From positions 36,885 to 100,884 of the forward strand of contig NZ_BMGY01000013.1 in NCBI RefSeq assembly GCF_014640435.1: 64,000 nucleotides of DNA. Reading direction: 5' to 3'. Position 1 is the stretch's first letter, and the number at the start of each line of letters is the position of its first letter. Under the pieces are notes generated by a model. It saw only the letters and a list, made by a program, of their open reading frames with translations. It searched no databases and was not told the origin of the DNA. Position numbers and translations under genes: made by a program. This stretch comes from Hymenobacter frigidus. GTDB lineage: Bacteria > Bacteroidota > Bacteroidia > Cytophagales > Hymenobacteraceae. This document shows positions 8,712 to 16,911 of this stretch, piece by piece.

Positions 8712-9863
8712 ATGCACGTCGCCGTTAATACCCGTTTTCTGCTGCCCGGCGACCACCTCGAAGGCATTGGCCGCTTCACCTGTGAGACGCTGCTGCGGCT
8801 GGTGGCCCAGCACCCGGAGGTCACCTTCCACTTTCTGTTCGACCGGGCGTATGACCCGCGCTATCTGTTTGGGGCCAACGTGGTGCCGCATGTGCTGCGG
8901 CCCCCGGCGCGGCACCCGTTCCTGTTCGTGGCCTGGTTCGAGGGCGCGGTGGCGCGGTGGCTGGCCCGGCACCGCCCCACCGTCTTTCTCAGCCCCGACG
9001 GCTTCACGACGCTAAATACCAGCGTGCCCCGCGTGACGGTGATGCACGACCTGGCCTTCGAGCATTTTCCGCTCGATGTGGGCCTGCTGCAACGCAAGTA
9101 CTACCACTTCTTCATGCCGCGCTTCGCCCGCGCTTCGGCCCAGCTGGTGGCCGTGTCGGAAGCCACAAAGGCGGATATCGTGCAGACCTACGGTATCGCG
9201 CCCGATAAAATCAGCGTGGCTTATAACGCGCCGGCCGATTTATTTCAGCCCCAGTCGCCGGACAGGCAGCGGGAAACTAGGCGCCAGTTCAGCCACGGGC
9301 AGCCATATTTTTTGTTCGTGGGAGCCTTGCAGCCGCGCAAAAACCTGGGCAATCTGCTGCGGGCCTTTGATGCCTTCAAAACCGTCGGCGGAGCCGCCGT
9401 ATCCGAAGCCCAGCTGCTCATTGTGGGCCGCAAGGCCTGGAAAGCTGGCCCTATCCTCACTGCTTACCAACTGATGCGTCACCAATCGGCGGTGCACTTC
9501 ACCGGCCGCGTGGCCGACGCTGAGCTGGCGGGCCTCTACGCGGCGGCTCGGGCCACGGTGTACGTGCCTTATTTTGAAGGTTTTGGCATTCCGATTGTGG
9601 AAGCCCAGGCCAGCGGCTGCCCGGTGCTCACGTCCAATGTCAGCTCGATGCCGGAGGTAGCCGGTGCCGGTGGCGCGCTGCTCGTCGACCCGCACCACGC
9701 CGAGAGCATTGCCGCGGGCCTGGCCCGGCTGTGGAATGAAGCTGACCTACGCCAGGCGCTGGTGGCGCAGGGCCAGGAGAATCTGCGCCGGTTTTCGTGG
9801 GCGCAGAGTGCCGAGGTATTGTGGCAGGCCATCACCAAGGCTGTAGTTAAAAACGAGGAATGA
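8712..9863 (+). CDS. Glycosyltransferase family 1/4 (GT-B fold)
   Basis: This is 383 residues starting M-H-V-A-V-N-T-R-F-L-L. The C-terminal half shows the GT4 signature set: 'LFVGALQPRKNLGNLLRAF' (about 197-215) and the EX7E motif in 'EGFGIPIVE' (about 287-295), followed by 'ASGCPVLTSNVSSMPEV'. It would transfer a sugar from an activated donor during surface polysaccharide assembly on the cytoplasmic face of the inner membrane. It follows the flippase across an AT-rich palindrome. The sugar specificity cannot be read. Confidence 0.92.
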   Translation: MHVAVNTRFLLPGDHLEGIGRFTCETLLRLVAQHPEVTFHFLFDRAYDPRYLFGANVVPHVLRPPARHPFLFVAWFEGAVARWLARHRPTVFLSPDGFTTLNTSVPRVTVMHDLAFEHFPLDVGLLQRKYYHFFMPRFARASAQLVAVSEATKADIVQTYGIAPDKISVAYNAPADLFQPQSPDRQRETRRQFSHGQPYFLFVGALQPRKNLGNLLRAFDAFKTVGGAAVSEAQLLIVGRKAWKAGPILTAYQLMRHQSAVHFTGRVADAELAGLYAAARATVYVPYFEGFGIPIVEAQASGCPVLTSNVSSMPEVAGAGGALLVDPHHAESIAAGLARLWNEADLRQALVAQGQENLRRFSWAQSAEVLWQAITKAVVKNEE

Positions 9864-9907
9864 GGGATTAGCTATTGGTTGACTCGGCTCAAACTTCCTC
9901 ATTCCTC
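9855..9907. repeat. Short inverted repeat at the 3' end of the GT4 gene
   Basis: GAGGAATGAGG (9855-9865) pairs with CCTCATTCCTC (9897-9907) across 31 bases. The left arm contains the stop codon of the preceding glycosyltransferase. There is no T-tract, so it is not a standard terminator. Confidence 0.55.
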
Positions 9908-9930
9908 ATGAAAGCATGGCGTCGCGGCGT

Positions 9931-9938
9931 TACTTTTG
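9931..9938 (+). promoter_or_regulatory. -7 promoter element just before the 181-aa gene
   Basis: TACTTTTG, an exact TAnnTTTG match, ends nine bases before the ATG at 9948. Transcription would start within a few bases of the start codon, giving a leaderless or nearly leaderless mRNA. No -33 box is evident. Confidence 0.5.
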
Positions 9939-9947
9939 CACTTCGTT

Positions 9948-10493
9948 ATGGCTCGCTTGCATCCCTACAATTTTACGCACGTGCTGCTGCCGCAGCTGGC
10001 CTGGCGCCGTCCATCATCGGTGCGGCGCGAGCTGAGCGACCCAACCCTGGCCCGCGAGCTGTTGCACTACGTGTGGAACAAAGCCGCTGAAAATGTACAT
10101 GTTGTGGATAGAGTGGCCCCCAAAGGCCTGCGCCTGAGCTGGCACGAAGTAGCCGGCCGCGTCACGGCGCTGTTCCACCTGCCACCGCCCCAGGCCACGA
10201 TGGAGGCCCATTTTTCGGCTTTGGTGTATGAAGAAAAGGATGAGCCTGCCGAAACCGAAGCTGAGGAACTACGCCCCCGCTACTTCACCCTCGAAGCCGC
10301 GTTGGGCCTGAGCGGCCCCGCCGGCACGCCCACCGTGGTGGGCGAGTGGGCCGGTGAGATGCACCGCCAGCTGGGCCGGGGCCCCGCCGGTGGTCGCCCC
10401 AACACCGCCGAAGCCTTCCTTGAAGCGCTGGCCACCGTGCTCGGGCCGCTGCCCGATACCAGCGTGCCGTTTATGCGCATCGTGCGCTCCTGA
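9948..10493 (+). CDS. Conserved hypothetical protein (181 aa)
   Basis: The product starts M-A-R-L-H-P-Y-N-F at ATG 9948; a TTG four codons earlier lies inside the promoter element. It is soluble, acidic in the middle ('EEKDEPAETEAEELRPR'), has no signal peptide and has a glycine-rich 'LGRGPAGGRPNT' stretch. I recognise no family. Its stop overlaps the start of the polysaccharide deacetylase gene (TGATG), and that gene overlaps the GT2, so the three are translationally coupled. It may take part in polysaccharide modification. Confidence 0.75.
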   Translation: MARLHPYNFTHVLLPQLAWRRPSSVRRELSDPTLARELLHYVWNKAAENVHVVDRVAPKGLRLSWHEVAGRVTALFHLPPPQATMEAHFSALVYEEKDEPAETEAEELRPRYFTLEAALGLSGPAGTPTVVGEWAGEMHRQLGRGPAGGRPNTAEAFLEALATVLGPLPDTSVPFMRIVRS

Positions 10494-11185
10494 TGCCCAT
10501 GCGTGCCCGGCTCGATGCGGCCCTGCTCACCCGCCCGCCTCGGCTGCTGCACGCCCTGCTGCCCGGCTGCGAATGGACCGGCCCGCGTCACGCGCTTTCA
10601 GAAGCCCCAATAATCTACCTGACCTTCGACGACGGCCCCATCCCCGACGAAACACCCTGGGTGCTGGAGCAACTGGCGCTGTTTAAAGCTAAAGCAACAT
10701 TCTTCTGCGTGGGCCAGAACCTGGAACGCTACCCCGATATTGCCCGCGCCGCCCTGGCGGCTGGCCACCGGGTCGGCAACCATACCCACCAACATCGCAG
10801 CGCCTGGGCCACGGGCCGCGCCAGTTACCTGGCCGATGTAGCCGAGTGTCAGGTTATAATAGGTGAGTTGGAAGGAGTGAGGGCAGGAGGGGCTGATTAT
10901 CAGTTCCCACGTTCACTTTTTCGCCCACCGTACGGCCGGCTTACCTGGTCTTTACTGCGTGATTTGCGGGCCGATTATCGGGTCATCATGTGGTCGGTGC
11001 TGACGCGGGACTACAACCCCAGCCTCAGCCCCGAAAGCTGCCTGCGCGACACGCTGGCCACCGTGCGGCCCGGCGACGTGCTGGTGTTTCACGACAGCCA
11101 AAAGGCTAGCGCCCGCCTGCGTTTTGTGCTACCACGCGTGCTGGCCCACTTGGCCGGGCAGGGGTATCAATTCTCGGCGCTGTGA
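10493..11185 (+). CDS. Polysaccharide deacetylase (NodB homology, CE4)
   Basis: This is 230 residues. The CE4 motifs are present in order: 'TFDDGPIPDETP' with the catalytic base and metal aspartates (about 43-54), 'GNHTHQH' with the two metal histidines (about 95-101), 'RPPYGRLTW' (about 142-150) and 'VFHDSQKA' (about 200-207). There is no clear signal peptide, unusual for a secreted CE4, so it may act on a cytoplasmic or membrane-linked substrate. The start overlaps the previous stop and the stop overlaps the next GT2 by four bases, which indicates an operon for an N-acetylated envelope sugar. Confidence 0.92.
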   Translation: MPMRARLDAALLTRPPRLLHALLPGCEWTGPRHALSEAPIIYLTFDDGPIPDETPWVLEQLALFKAKATFFCVGQNLERYPDIARAALAAGHRVGNHTHQHRSAWATGRASYLADVAECQVIIGELEGVRAGGADYQFPRSLFRPPYGRLTWSLLRDLRADYRVIMWSVLTRDYNPSLSPESCLRDTLATVRPGDVLVFHDSQKASARLRFVLPRVLAHLAGQGYQFSAL

Positions 11186-12300
11186 GTGGGTTGGGGCTGC
11201 TTTTATTAGGGATTTACCTCGGGCTGTGGCTGTTGGGCATGGCATTCACGGCCTGGCGCTTTGCCAGTGGGCGCGGTACCGCGCCGGGGCAGCCGCTGCC
11301 GGTGCCGCTGCCCCGCGTAAGCATCCTCATCGCGGCGCGCGACGAAGCAGCAGCCCTGCCGCGCTGCCTGGCCAGTCTGCGGAATCTCGATTACCCGGAA
11401 GAATTACTGGAAATATTCGTCGGTGACGATGGCAGCACCGATGGCACAGTCGCCGTAGCCATGGCTGCCATGCAGGGCTTCAAAGGGCGGTTTCGGGTCG
11501 TTCCCATCACCGAAACACTGGGACAGGCGCGGGGCAAAGCCAACGTGCTGGCCCACCTGACGCGGCAGGCAACCACCGATTTTTTCTTCATCACCGACGC
11601 CGATATTAGCCTGCCCCGCACCTGGATTGCGGGTTTGTTGGCCCATGCCGCGCCGGGAGTGGGCACCGTCACGGGCATTACGGCGGTGGGCGGGCCGCAA
11701 CTGTTTCATCAGATGCAGGGCATCGACTGGCTGCTGTCGCTGAGCATGGTGCAGGTGGTGAGTGATTTGGGGCGGCCCGTGACGGCCATGGGCAACAACA
11801 TGCTCGTGACCCGCGCCGCCTACGAGGCCACTGGCGGCTACGAGGCGCTGCCCTTCTCCGTGACCGAGGATTTTGCCTTGTTCCAGGCCGTGCTGGCGGC
11901 AGGGTTCGGGTTTCGGCAGGTGTTCGCGGCGGAAATCCGGGCCGACTCGTTGCCGATGCCTACCTGGGCGACCTTGCTGCGCCAGCGGCAGCGCTGGCTG
12001 CGTGGAGTAGCCGGGCTGCCGCTGCGCCTGCGCCTGGAGCTGCTGTTTTTCAGTGGATTCTGGCCCGCGCTGCTGGGCGTGGGCTGGGTGGCGGGGGTGG
12101 GCGCGGCGCTGGGCGTGTGGGGAGCAAAAGTGCTGGTGCAAGGCCTGCTGGCGCATGTCGCGCACCGCCGGGCCGGGCTGCGGCTGCGCTGGTGGCTGCT
12201 GCCGCTGTTCGAGCTGTACACGTTGGCGCTCACCGGAGCCATTCTGCGGTTCCAGCTGTTTGGCGGGGCCGTGGTGTGGAAGGGGCGGCGCTATGAATAG
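11182..12300 (+). CDS. Glycosyltransferase family 2, membrane-bound
   Basis: This is 372 residues with a GTG start overlapping the deacetylase stop. An N-terminal membrane segment is followed by the GT-A domain: 'VSILIAARDE', 'GDDGSTDGT' (nucleotide-binding), 'TDADI' (DXD-type metal site), 'TEDFALF' and 'QRQRWLRG' (QxxRW). Two or three C-terminal membrane segments follow. The combination of a GT2 with a CE4 deacetylase resembles poly-N-acetylglucosamine-like systems, but the substrate is not proved. It is paralogous to the truncated GT2 at the left edge. Confidence 0.92.
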   Translation: MSGLGLLLLGIYLGLWLLGMAFTAWRFASGRGTAPGQPLPVPLPRVSILIAARDEAAALPRCLASLRNLDYPEELLEIFVGDDGSTDGTVAVAMAAMQGFKGRFRVVPITETLGQARGKANVLAHLTRQATTDFFFITDADISLPRTWIAGLLAHAAPGVGTVTGITAVGGPQLFHQMQGIDWLLSLSMVQVVSDLGRPVTAMGNNMLVTRAAYEATGGYEALPFSVTEDFALFQAVLAAGFGFRQVFAAEIRADSLPMPTWATLLRQRQRWLRGVAGLPLRLRLELLFFSGFWPALLGVGWVAGVGAALGVWGAKVLVQGLLAHVAHRRAGLRLRWWLLPLFELYTLALTGAILRFQLFGGAVVWKGRRYE

Positions 12301-12349
12301 CGGTTAACTGCTCACTATCAACTGTTCATTATCAATTGAAAATAAAAAA

Positions 12350-13117
12350 ATGCACATTACTGATTCGCACGCGCACCTCTATTCTGAACAGTTCAAGCCC
12401 GACCGGCTCGATGCCCTGCGCCGCGCCCAGGACGCGGGCGTGCGCACCATCGTGATGCCCAACATCGACCACAGCAGCATCGACGCCATGCTGGAGCTGG
12501 AGCTGCAGGCCCCCGAAACCTGCTTTGCCATGATGGGCCTGCACCCGTGCTCGGTCACGCGCAGCTTCGAGCAGGACTTGTACGAAGTAGAAACCTGGCT
12601 GGGCCGCCGGCCCTTCGCGGCCGTGGGCGAGGCCGGTCTGGACCTGCACTGGGACAAAACGCTGCTGGCCGAGCAGCAGGAGGCGCTGAAAATTCAGCTG
12701 CAGCTGGCCAAAAAGCATAATCTGCCCATCGTGCTGCACACCCGCGAGGCGTTTGCCGAAACTCTGGCCCTGGTAGAAGCCGCGCAGGACGGCACCTTGC
12801 GCGGCGTATTTCACTGCTTTTCGGGCTCGCCCGAAGAGGCGGAGCAGGCCATCAAGCTGGGCTTTTTGCTGGGCATTGGGGGCGTGGCCACCTTCAAAAA
12901 CGGCGGGGCTGATAAGGTGCTGCCGGGCATAGCCCTGGAGCACCTGCTGCTCGAAACCGATTGCCCGTACCTGGCCCCGGTGCCGCACCGTGGCAAGCGC
13001 AACGAGCCCGCCTACCTGCCTTTCGTGCTGCGCCGCGTGGCCGAACTCCTGGGCAAAACCGAAGCCGAAGTGGCCGAAGCCACCACGCGCAACGCGGCGG
13101 CTCTGTTCAATCTATAA
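12350..13117 (+). CDS. tatD: TatD family metal-dependent DNase
   Basis: This is 255 residues. The TIM-barrel metal ligands of the TatD family are visible: 'DSHAHLY' (HxH) at the N-terminus, 'VGEAGLDLHWD' (Glu, about 91-101), 'PIVLHTRE' (His), 'FHCFSG' (His) and 'ETDCPYL' (Asp, about 203-209). TatD proteins are 3'-5' exonucleases or general Mg-dependent hydrolases in the cytoplasm. The length is normal. A short AT-rich spacer separates it from the GT2, so it may be a separate unit. Confidence 0.94.
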   Translation: MHITDSHAHLYSEQFKPDRLDALRRAQDAGVRTIVMPNIDHSSIDAMLELELQAPETCFAMMGLHPCSVTRSFEQDLYEVETWLGRRPFAAVGEAGLDLHWDKTLLAEQQEALKIQLQLAKKHNLPIVLHTREAFAETLALVEAAQDGTLRGVFHCFSGSPEEAEQAIKLGFLLGIGGVATFKNGGADKVLPGIALEHLLLETDCPYLAPVPHRGKRNEPAYLPFVLRRVAELLGKTEAEVAEATTRNAAALFNL

Positions 13118-13151
13118 GGTCATTATGAGGCCAGCCCGCAGCCGGCCGGCG

Positions 13152-13517
13152 CTATGCGTCGCGCAACACCAGCCGCTGGCTTAGGCGGTCAAACAGAGCG
13201 TTGAGGCGGTCTGACTGGGCATTGATTTTATCGAGCCCGGTGCGGGATTCTTCAATCAGGCCGTTTTGGTACTGCGCAACCAGAGTGCGGCCGGTGCCGA
13301 GCATTTGCTGGAGAACCAGCTCGATTTCGCGCACTTCCGGGTGTTGGCCGTAGCGGGGCTTCACCACCGTGTCGAGCCACTGGCCGAGCGGGTTGACGGG
13401 CCGTGAAAAAAGTGCTTCGTCGGGCTCCCGCACCCCGTAGAGCATGGAGCGCAGCCGGGACTTGAAGAGCACCTGCTTGACGCGCGCCTGCTGAAGGTCG
13501 AAAGCGGATGATTCCAT
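13152..13517 (-). CDS. CZB-like (chemoreceptor zinc-binding fold) protein with lost zinc ligands
   Basis: This is 121 residues, all helical. From memory of the CZB domain, the sequence follows its pattern: a first helix 'VKQVLFKSRLRSML', then 'NPLGQWLD' where CZB has 'C-x-LG-x-WL', then 'YGQHPEVREIE' and a C-terminal helix. The positions usually held by the 3-His/1-Cys zinc site appear as Q/V, N, V/L and M, so zinc binding is probably lost. CZB domains sense zinc, redox or hypochlorite in chemoreceptors and cyclases. The neighbour on the same strand is a PAS-only protein, so the pair may form a sensory complex. The family call is by eye. Confidence 0.6.
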   Translation of the reverse strand: MESSAFDLQQARVKQVLFKSRLRSMLYGVREPDEALFSRPVNPLGQWLDTVVKPRYGQHPEVREIELVLQQMLGTGRTLVAQYQNGLIEESRTGLDKINAQSDRLNALFDRLSQRLVLRDA

Positions 13518-13578
13518 GCGTGAATGAGGAGCGGATAGGAGATAGAAGAACGGAAACCGAAGGGTGAAGCGGGGAGCT

Positions 13579-14883
13579 TTAGCGGCTGGGGGCCTCGCCG
13601 CGGAGCTGCTGCAGGGCTTGGCGGGTCTGCACGAGCTCGGTGACGTCGTAGGAGTAGGCCGTGATGCCGACGGGAATGCCGTTTTCCTCGAAGCGTTGGT
13701 ACGAGAAGTTAAAGTAGGTGTCGCGCAGCGTTCCGCTGCCGTCGGGCGCGGCTATCTGCACCAGCAATTCGTGGCCGATGACCGGCTCTCCGGACCGAAA
13801 AACCTCGTCGAGCAGCTTCATGACGCTCTGGCCCACGATTTCGGGGAAAACTTCGGCCACGGTTTTGCCCACTGTTTCCTGGTTGCCCACCAATTCGCGG
13901 AAGCGGTTGTTGGCAAATTCGTAGCGGTGTTCGGCCCCGCGCATGATGCTGACGTAGGCCGGGGCCTCCATCAGGAGGGTATGCAGCTGCTGGCGCTGCT
14001 GGCGGGCCAGCTCACCTTGCTGGTAGGCCTGGTCCGAGAGAAGGGCCTGTTCTTCGTTGGCTTGCAGCAACTCTTCCACCATCAGCTTTTGCTCGTGGAT
14101 ATCGGTGTTGCAGCCCACCCACATTTGAATGCGGCCGTCGGAGTCCAGGCGGGGCACGCCCGTGGCCAGGTGCCAGCGGTAGCTGCCATCATGGCGGCGC
14201 ATGCGGTATTCGGCCTGGTAGGGGCTGCATTGGTCGCGGGCGGCCTGCCAGCGGATGCGGGTACGCTCCACGTCGTCGGGGTGCAGGTCTTCGACCCAGC
14301 CCCAGCCCAGGGTTTGGGCGAGCGGCCGGCCGGTAAAGTCCGTCCAGCGGGCATTGAAGGAATCGACCAAGCCATCGTAACTGGAGGTCCACACCATCAG
14401 GGGTAGGCTTTCGAGAATGAAAAGGTTGCGCGTGGTCGCTTCTTTGAGGTCCTGCTGCACCTGGGCCGCGTGCTGGGCGGCCAGCGTGGCATCGGTCACG
14501 TCCTGCGCCGCTAGCAGGAGGTACTGCAGCTCGCCGCGCGCATCGAGCAGGGGATAGTTCGTAATCTGCCAGTACCGCTCCTCGGTGCCGCCGCCCTGGG
14601 CGGCGGGGCGCTCCAGGTCGTAGCGCAGCAGCGGCGTCGCGTGGGGCTGCAAGGTGCGGCGCACTTCCTCCTGCGAGGCCGCAAGGTCGCGCTGGCTTTC
14701 GGGGGCGGAGGGAAAGGCCGCGAAAATATTGCGTCCTAAGGCCTGCTCGCGGGGCAGCAGCGATACTTGCACGTGTTGGTCGGAGTTATCGAGGATGGTG
14801 CCATCGGGGGTCATTAGCAGGTAAGCACCAGGCAGGACGCGAAACAGCGCTTGGTAATCGATGGAAGCAGGAAAATCAGCCAT
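13579..14883 (-). CDS. Multi-PAS domain protein without kinase or other output domain
   Basis: This is 434 residues from the ATG at 14883 (M-A-D-F-P-A-S). There are three PAS units: about 9-135 with its PAC ('YWQITNYPLLDARGELQYLLL'), about 150-270 (PAS fold 3 type, 'YDGLVDSFNARWTDFTGRP' and 'DGSYRWHLATG'), and about 305-425 ('HRYEFANNRFRELVGNQ'). Short coiled-coil linkers join them ('QRQQLHTLLMEAP'). The protein ends soon after the last PAC ('VTELVQTRQALQQLRGEAP'), where a histidine kinase would normally begin. It may signal by binding a partner kinase, or be a kinase that lost its catalytic half. The next gene on the strand is the CZB-like protein. Confidence 0.87.
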   Translation of the reverse strand: MADFPASIDYQALFRVLPGAYLLMTPDGTILDNSDQHVQVSLLPREQALGRNIFAAFPSAPESQRDLAASQEEVRRTLQPHATPLLRYDLERPAAQGGGTEERYWQITNYPLLDARGELQYLLLAAQDVTDATLAAQHAAQVQQDLKEATTRNLFILESLPLMVWTSSYDGLVDSFNARWTDFTGRPLAQTLGWGWVEDLHPDDVERTRIRWQAARDQCSPYQAEYRMRRHDGSYRWHLATGVPRLDSDGRIQMWVGCNTDIHEQKLMVEELLQANEEQALLSDQAYQQGELARQQRQQLHTLLMEAPAYVSIMRGAEHRYEFANNRFRELVGNQETVGKTVAEVFPEIVGQSVMKLLDEVFRSGEPVIGHELLVQIAAPDGSGTLRDTYFNFSYQRFEENGIPVGITAYSYDVTELVQTRQALQQLRGEAPSR

Positions 14884-15199
14884 GAAAGAGAATTGTTGAC
14901 GCAAAACTGGTGAGCAGGGATGAAGCCGTAATGAAGGCTGGGCAGGTAGTGGATTTTAGTCGCTGGCAGGCAAAGTTCGCACTTTTTCGGCTTGGCGCAA
15001 GTACGCAAAATAGGGGGAGGGCATTTGCCGTCATTTGGGTCAGGACTTTAGTTAAAAGCTCGGTCCTAAATCCGCATTTGCTAACTACAACCCGAAGCCT
15101 GGTTTCCGCAAAGAACCAGCCTGCAGCTGCGGATGATATGGCGGAGCATAAGCTCGCTACAGTTGTCCGGCGCTAGTATTCAGGCAGCGCTAATCTCCA
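14884..15199. other. Intergenic region without recognised gene
   Basis: This 316-base gap holds the upstream region of the PAS gene and the approach to the broken DUF4386 gene. Short open frames here do not look like protein. A minus-strand TATTTTG at 15006-15012 could be a degenerate -7 element for the PAS gene. I see nothing else. Confidence 0.4.
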
Positions 15200-15668
15200 A
15201 TGGCCATTCGTTCGATTGAAATTGCGCCTCTGGGCTACGCCCGCCTCGGCGGCGCGTTCTACCACGTCATCATCTTGTTTGGGGCTTTTTCCTCGGCCCG
15301 CAAGCAAAAGCCTGCTGCTGCTGGCTTTGTTTTCTAATCTGGTTTCCCTGGCGGTGGAGGCCGCAAGCAAAGTGTTTCTGCTGTTGGTGCTGTCCACGTT
15401 GGAAAGTGCCCAGTACCAGCAGGTCTTTGGTCCTCAACAGGTGCCGATTCTGGCGAATCTTGCGCTGTTGTTTTTTGGCGGCACTTGCTTGATGAATGGA
15501 TATCTGATTTTTAAGGTAGGTTATTTCCCAAAGGTTTTAGGCGTCCTGATGCAAGCGGCGGGAGGGTGTAACTTGGTAGCCTGCTGGGCCGCCCTCTCTT
15601 CCCCGACTTTGGCAAGTAGTATCCTGCTTGCCGCGCTGCTGCCGTGCCTGGTTGGCGAATTATCCTAA
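15200..15668 (+). pseudogene. DUF4386 family membrane protein, frameshifted and internally deleted
   Basis: The first frame, from ATG 15200, gives an N-terminus typical of DUF4386 ('YARLGGAFYHVIILFGAF') and stops at 15337. The rest of the family is read in another frame, ending at 15668: 'ALLFFGGTCLMNGYLIF' and 'YFPKVLGVLMQAAGG' are the hallmark of the C-terminal half. The two pieces together are shorter than the usual 230 or so residues, so part of the middle is missing as well as a frameshift. The product would have been a small multi-pass inner-membrane protein of unknown role. I judge this a decaying gene. Confidence 0.75.
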
Positions 15669-15701
15669 GTGTTTGTGGATGCTGGTGAAGGGCGTGGATA
15701 G

Positions 15702-15862
15702 TGAAGCTATTTAGAAAGTCAAGAAGTCTGTCATCCTGAGCGCAGCGAAGGACCTTATCACAGCTGAACGGTCTCGTTCAAGCGTGTTGTAGCCGGGATA
15801 AGGTCCTTCGCTGCGCTCAGGATGACAAACGCCCAAAAAATTTGACTTTCTAAACAGCTTCA
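15702..15862. mobile_element. MITE-like element A containing dispersed palindrome copy 2
   Basis: The outer terminal inverted repeats are TGAAGCTATTTAGAAAGTCAA (15702-15722, 21 bases, first 20 given by TGAAGCTATTTAGAAAGTCA) and its complement at 15842-15862; they match at 20 of 21 positions. Nested inside is a palindrome of the dispersed family (15729-15827) with arms starting TGTCATCCTGAGCGCAGCG. There is no coding capacity. A second copy of the same architecture lies at 27058-27220. I infer a non-autonomous element mobilised by a transposase elsewhere in the genome. Confidence 0.7.
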
Positions 15863-15944
15863 GCACAAAGTGGTGGGCGCGCGTGAGGATGAGCCAGAAA
15901 GTTTGAGTCCGCCGCTCGCGGGGTTAGCTGGTGGTACGAAGCCC

Positions 15945-15962
15945 GGCAATTTCTAAACAGCC
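15945..15962. repeat. Solo copy of the MITE terminal repeat
   Basis: TTTCTAAACAGCC (15950-15962) matches the right terminus of elements A and B (TTTCTAAACAGCTTC) and lies immediately before the stop codon of the lipoprotein gene (15963-15965, minus). It may be a relic of a third insertion or an excision footprint. Confidence 0.4.
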
Positions 15963-16577
15963 TTAATACTTCAAATCGAAGCGGCCATCGGCCACGGCCA
16001 GCGAGTCGCGGCCGCTGGCCCCACCGTACAGCTGCCCTTCAAACGTGCCGCTGATGATGCGCTGCTGGCGGTCGAGCTTGCGCACGAGCAGGCGCACCGG
16101 GTGCCGGAAGTTGCTGCGGAAATCGTGGTAGGTCAGCATATCCTGGGCTTCCAGGGTTTCGGTAAAGCGGGAGGAGGAAACCGTGCGCGAGGTATCGGAG
16201 CCCAGCAGGTGCAGGCCGCCCAAAGTGTCGGTGAGGCGGATGTTCAGGCTCAGCTGCACATCGTAGAATTCCTTGCTGTCACGCACGCCGGTCATTTGGC
16301 CGATGGCCGTCAGGTGAGGCGGCACCGAGTAGCCGCCATATACCTCCAGCGTATTGGGCATCCAGCCGCTACCGAGGGGGCTGCTGGTTTGGTGCTTGCC
16401 CAGCACAGTCCACGCCTGCGGCCCCAAGCGGCAGCCCAGGGTGTGGGCCCCGGTTTCGGAGTAAGCCGGCAGCTTGGCCCGGGCAAACTCTTCGTTGTTA
16501 TCGTAGTCGTTGCACGATTTGGTGCAGGCGCTCAGCGGCAGCAGGCTGAGGTAGGTGAGAAAGGTGCGGAAGCGCAT
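15963..16577 (-). CDS. Hypothetical lipoprotein
   Basis: I use ATG 16577 (M-R-F-R-T-F-L), 204 residues. A signal peptide ends in the lipobox 'LSAC' at about residue 18, so the mature protein would be lipid-anchored. The body is beta-rich ('TDTLGGLHLLGSD', 'GTFEGQLYGGASGRDSLAVADGRFDLKY'). Its style is that of Bacteroidota secreted lipoproteins related to DUF6252-like proteins, but I cannot assign a family firmly. It ends against a solo MITE end. No operon partner is visible. Confidence 0.75.
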   Translation of the reverse strand: MRFRTFLTYLSLLPLSACTKSCNDYDNNEEFARAKLPAYSETGAHTLGCRLGPQAWTVLGKHQTSSPLGSGWMPNTLEVYGGYSVPPHLTAIGQMTGVRDSKEFYDVQLSLNIRLTDTLGGLHLLGSDTSRTVSSSRFTETLEAQDMLTYHDFRSNFRHPVRLLVRKLDRQQRIISGTFEGQLYGGASGRDSLAVADGRFDLKY

Positions 16578-16682
16578 GGCGGCGGGGGGAAGGACGGGAA
16601 GCCGAAAATACATCCGGTAGCGGCTTGGTGATTTGATTTTCTGGTTGAAGAGTCAACTTTATTGGTCATCCTGCGCCCGTCC

Positions 16683-16781
16683 GTCATCCTGAGCACCGCG
16701 AAAGACTTTGTCACGCTCGCGCCTTTTGGATTGTTGCGAGCCGTTTGACGGTGAGAAGGTCCTTCGCAGGCTCAGGATGAC
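16683..16781. repeat. Dispersed intergenic palindrome, copy 3 (degenerate)
   Basis: The left arm starts GTCATCCTGAGCACCGCGAA and the right arm ends AGGTCCTTCGCAGGCTCAGG plus ATGAC. The arms pair imperfectly, so this is an older or recombined copy. It lies between divergent genes, upstream of the TonB receptor promoter. Confidence 0.75.
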
Positions 16782-16814
16782 AGGCGGGCCGTCGTCCGAT
16801 TCATCGGCCGGCTC

Positions 16815-16888
16815 GGCGGTTCATCCGGCTCATTCGTCGCTTCGGCAACAGCGAGTTGAACGGGGGTAGGCGCGGCCAACACCTTTGA
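16815..16888 (+). promoter_or_regulatory. Upstream motif plus -7-like element of the TonB receptor gene
   Basis: A 31-base motif (16815-16845, starting GGCGGTTCATCCGGCTCATT) lies 34 bases before CACCTTTGA (16880-16888), a near match to TAnnTTTG. The same pair recurs before the next gene at 19188-19260 with 27 of 31 bases identical and a spacer of 33. The motif contains 9-base steps (TCATCCGGC, TCATTCGTC), which would suit a direct-repeat-binding regulator. LytTR regulators are encoded nearby, but binding is inference. Confidence 0.6.
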
Positions 16889-16911
16889 GCCATCAACTAA
16901 CCGCTGGCTCT

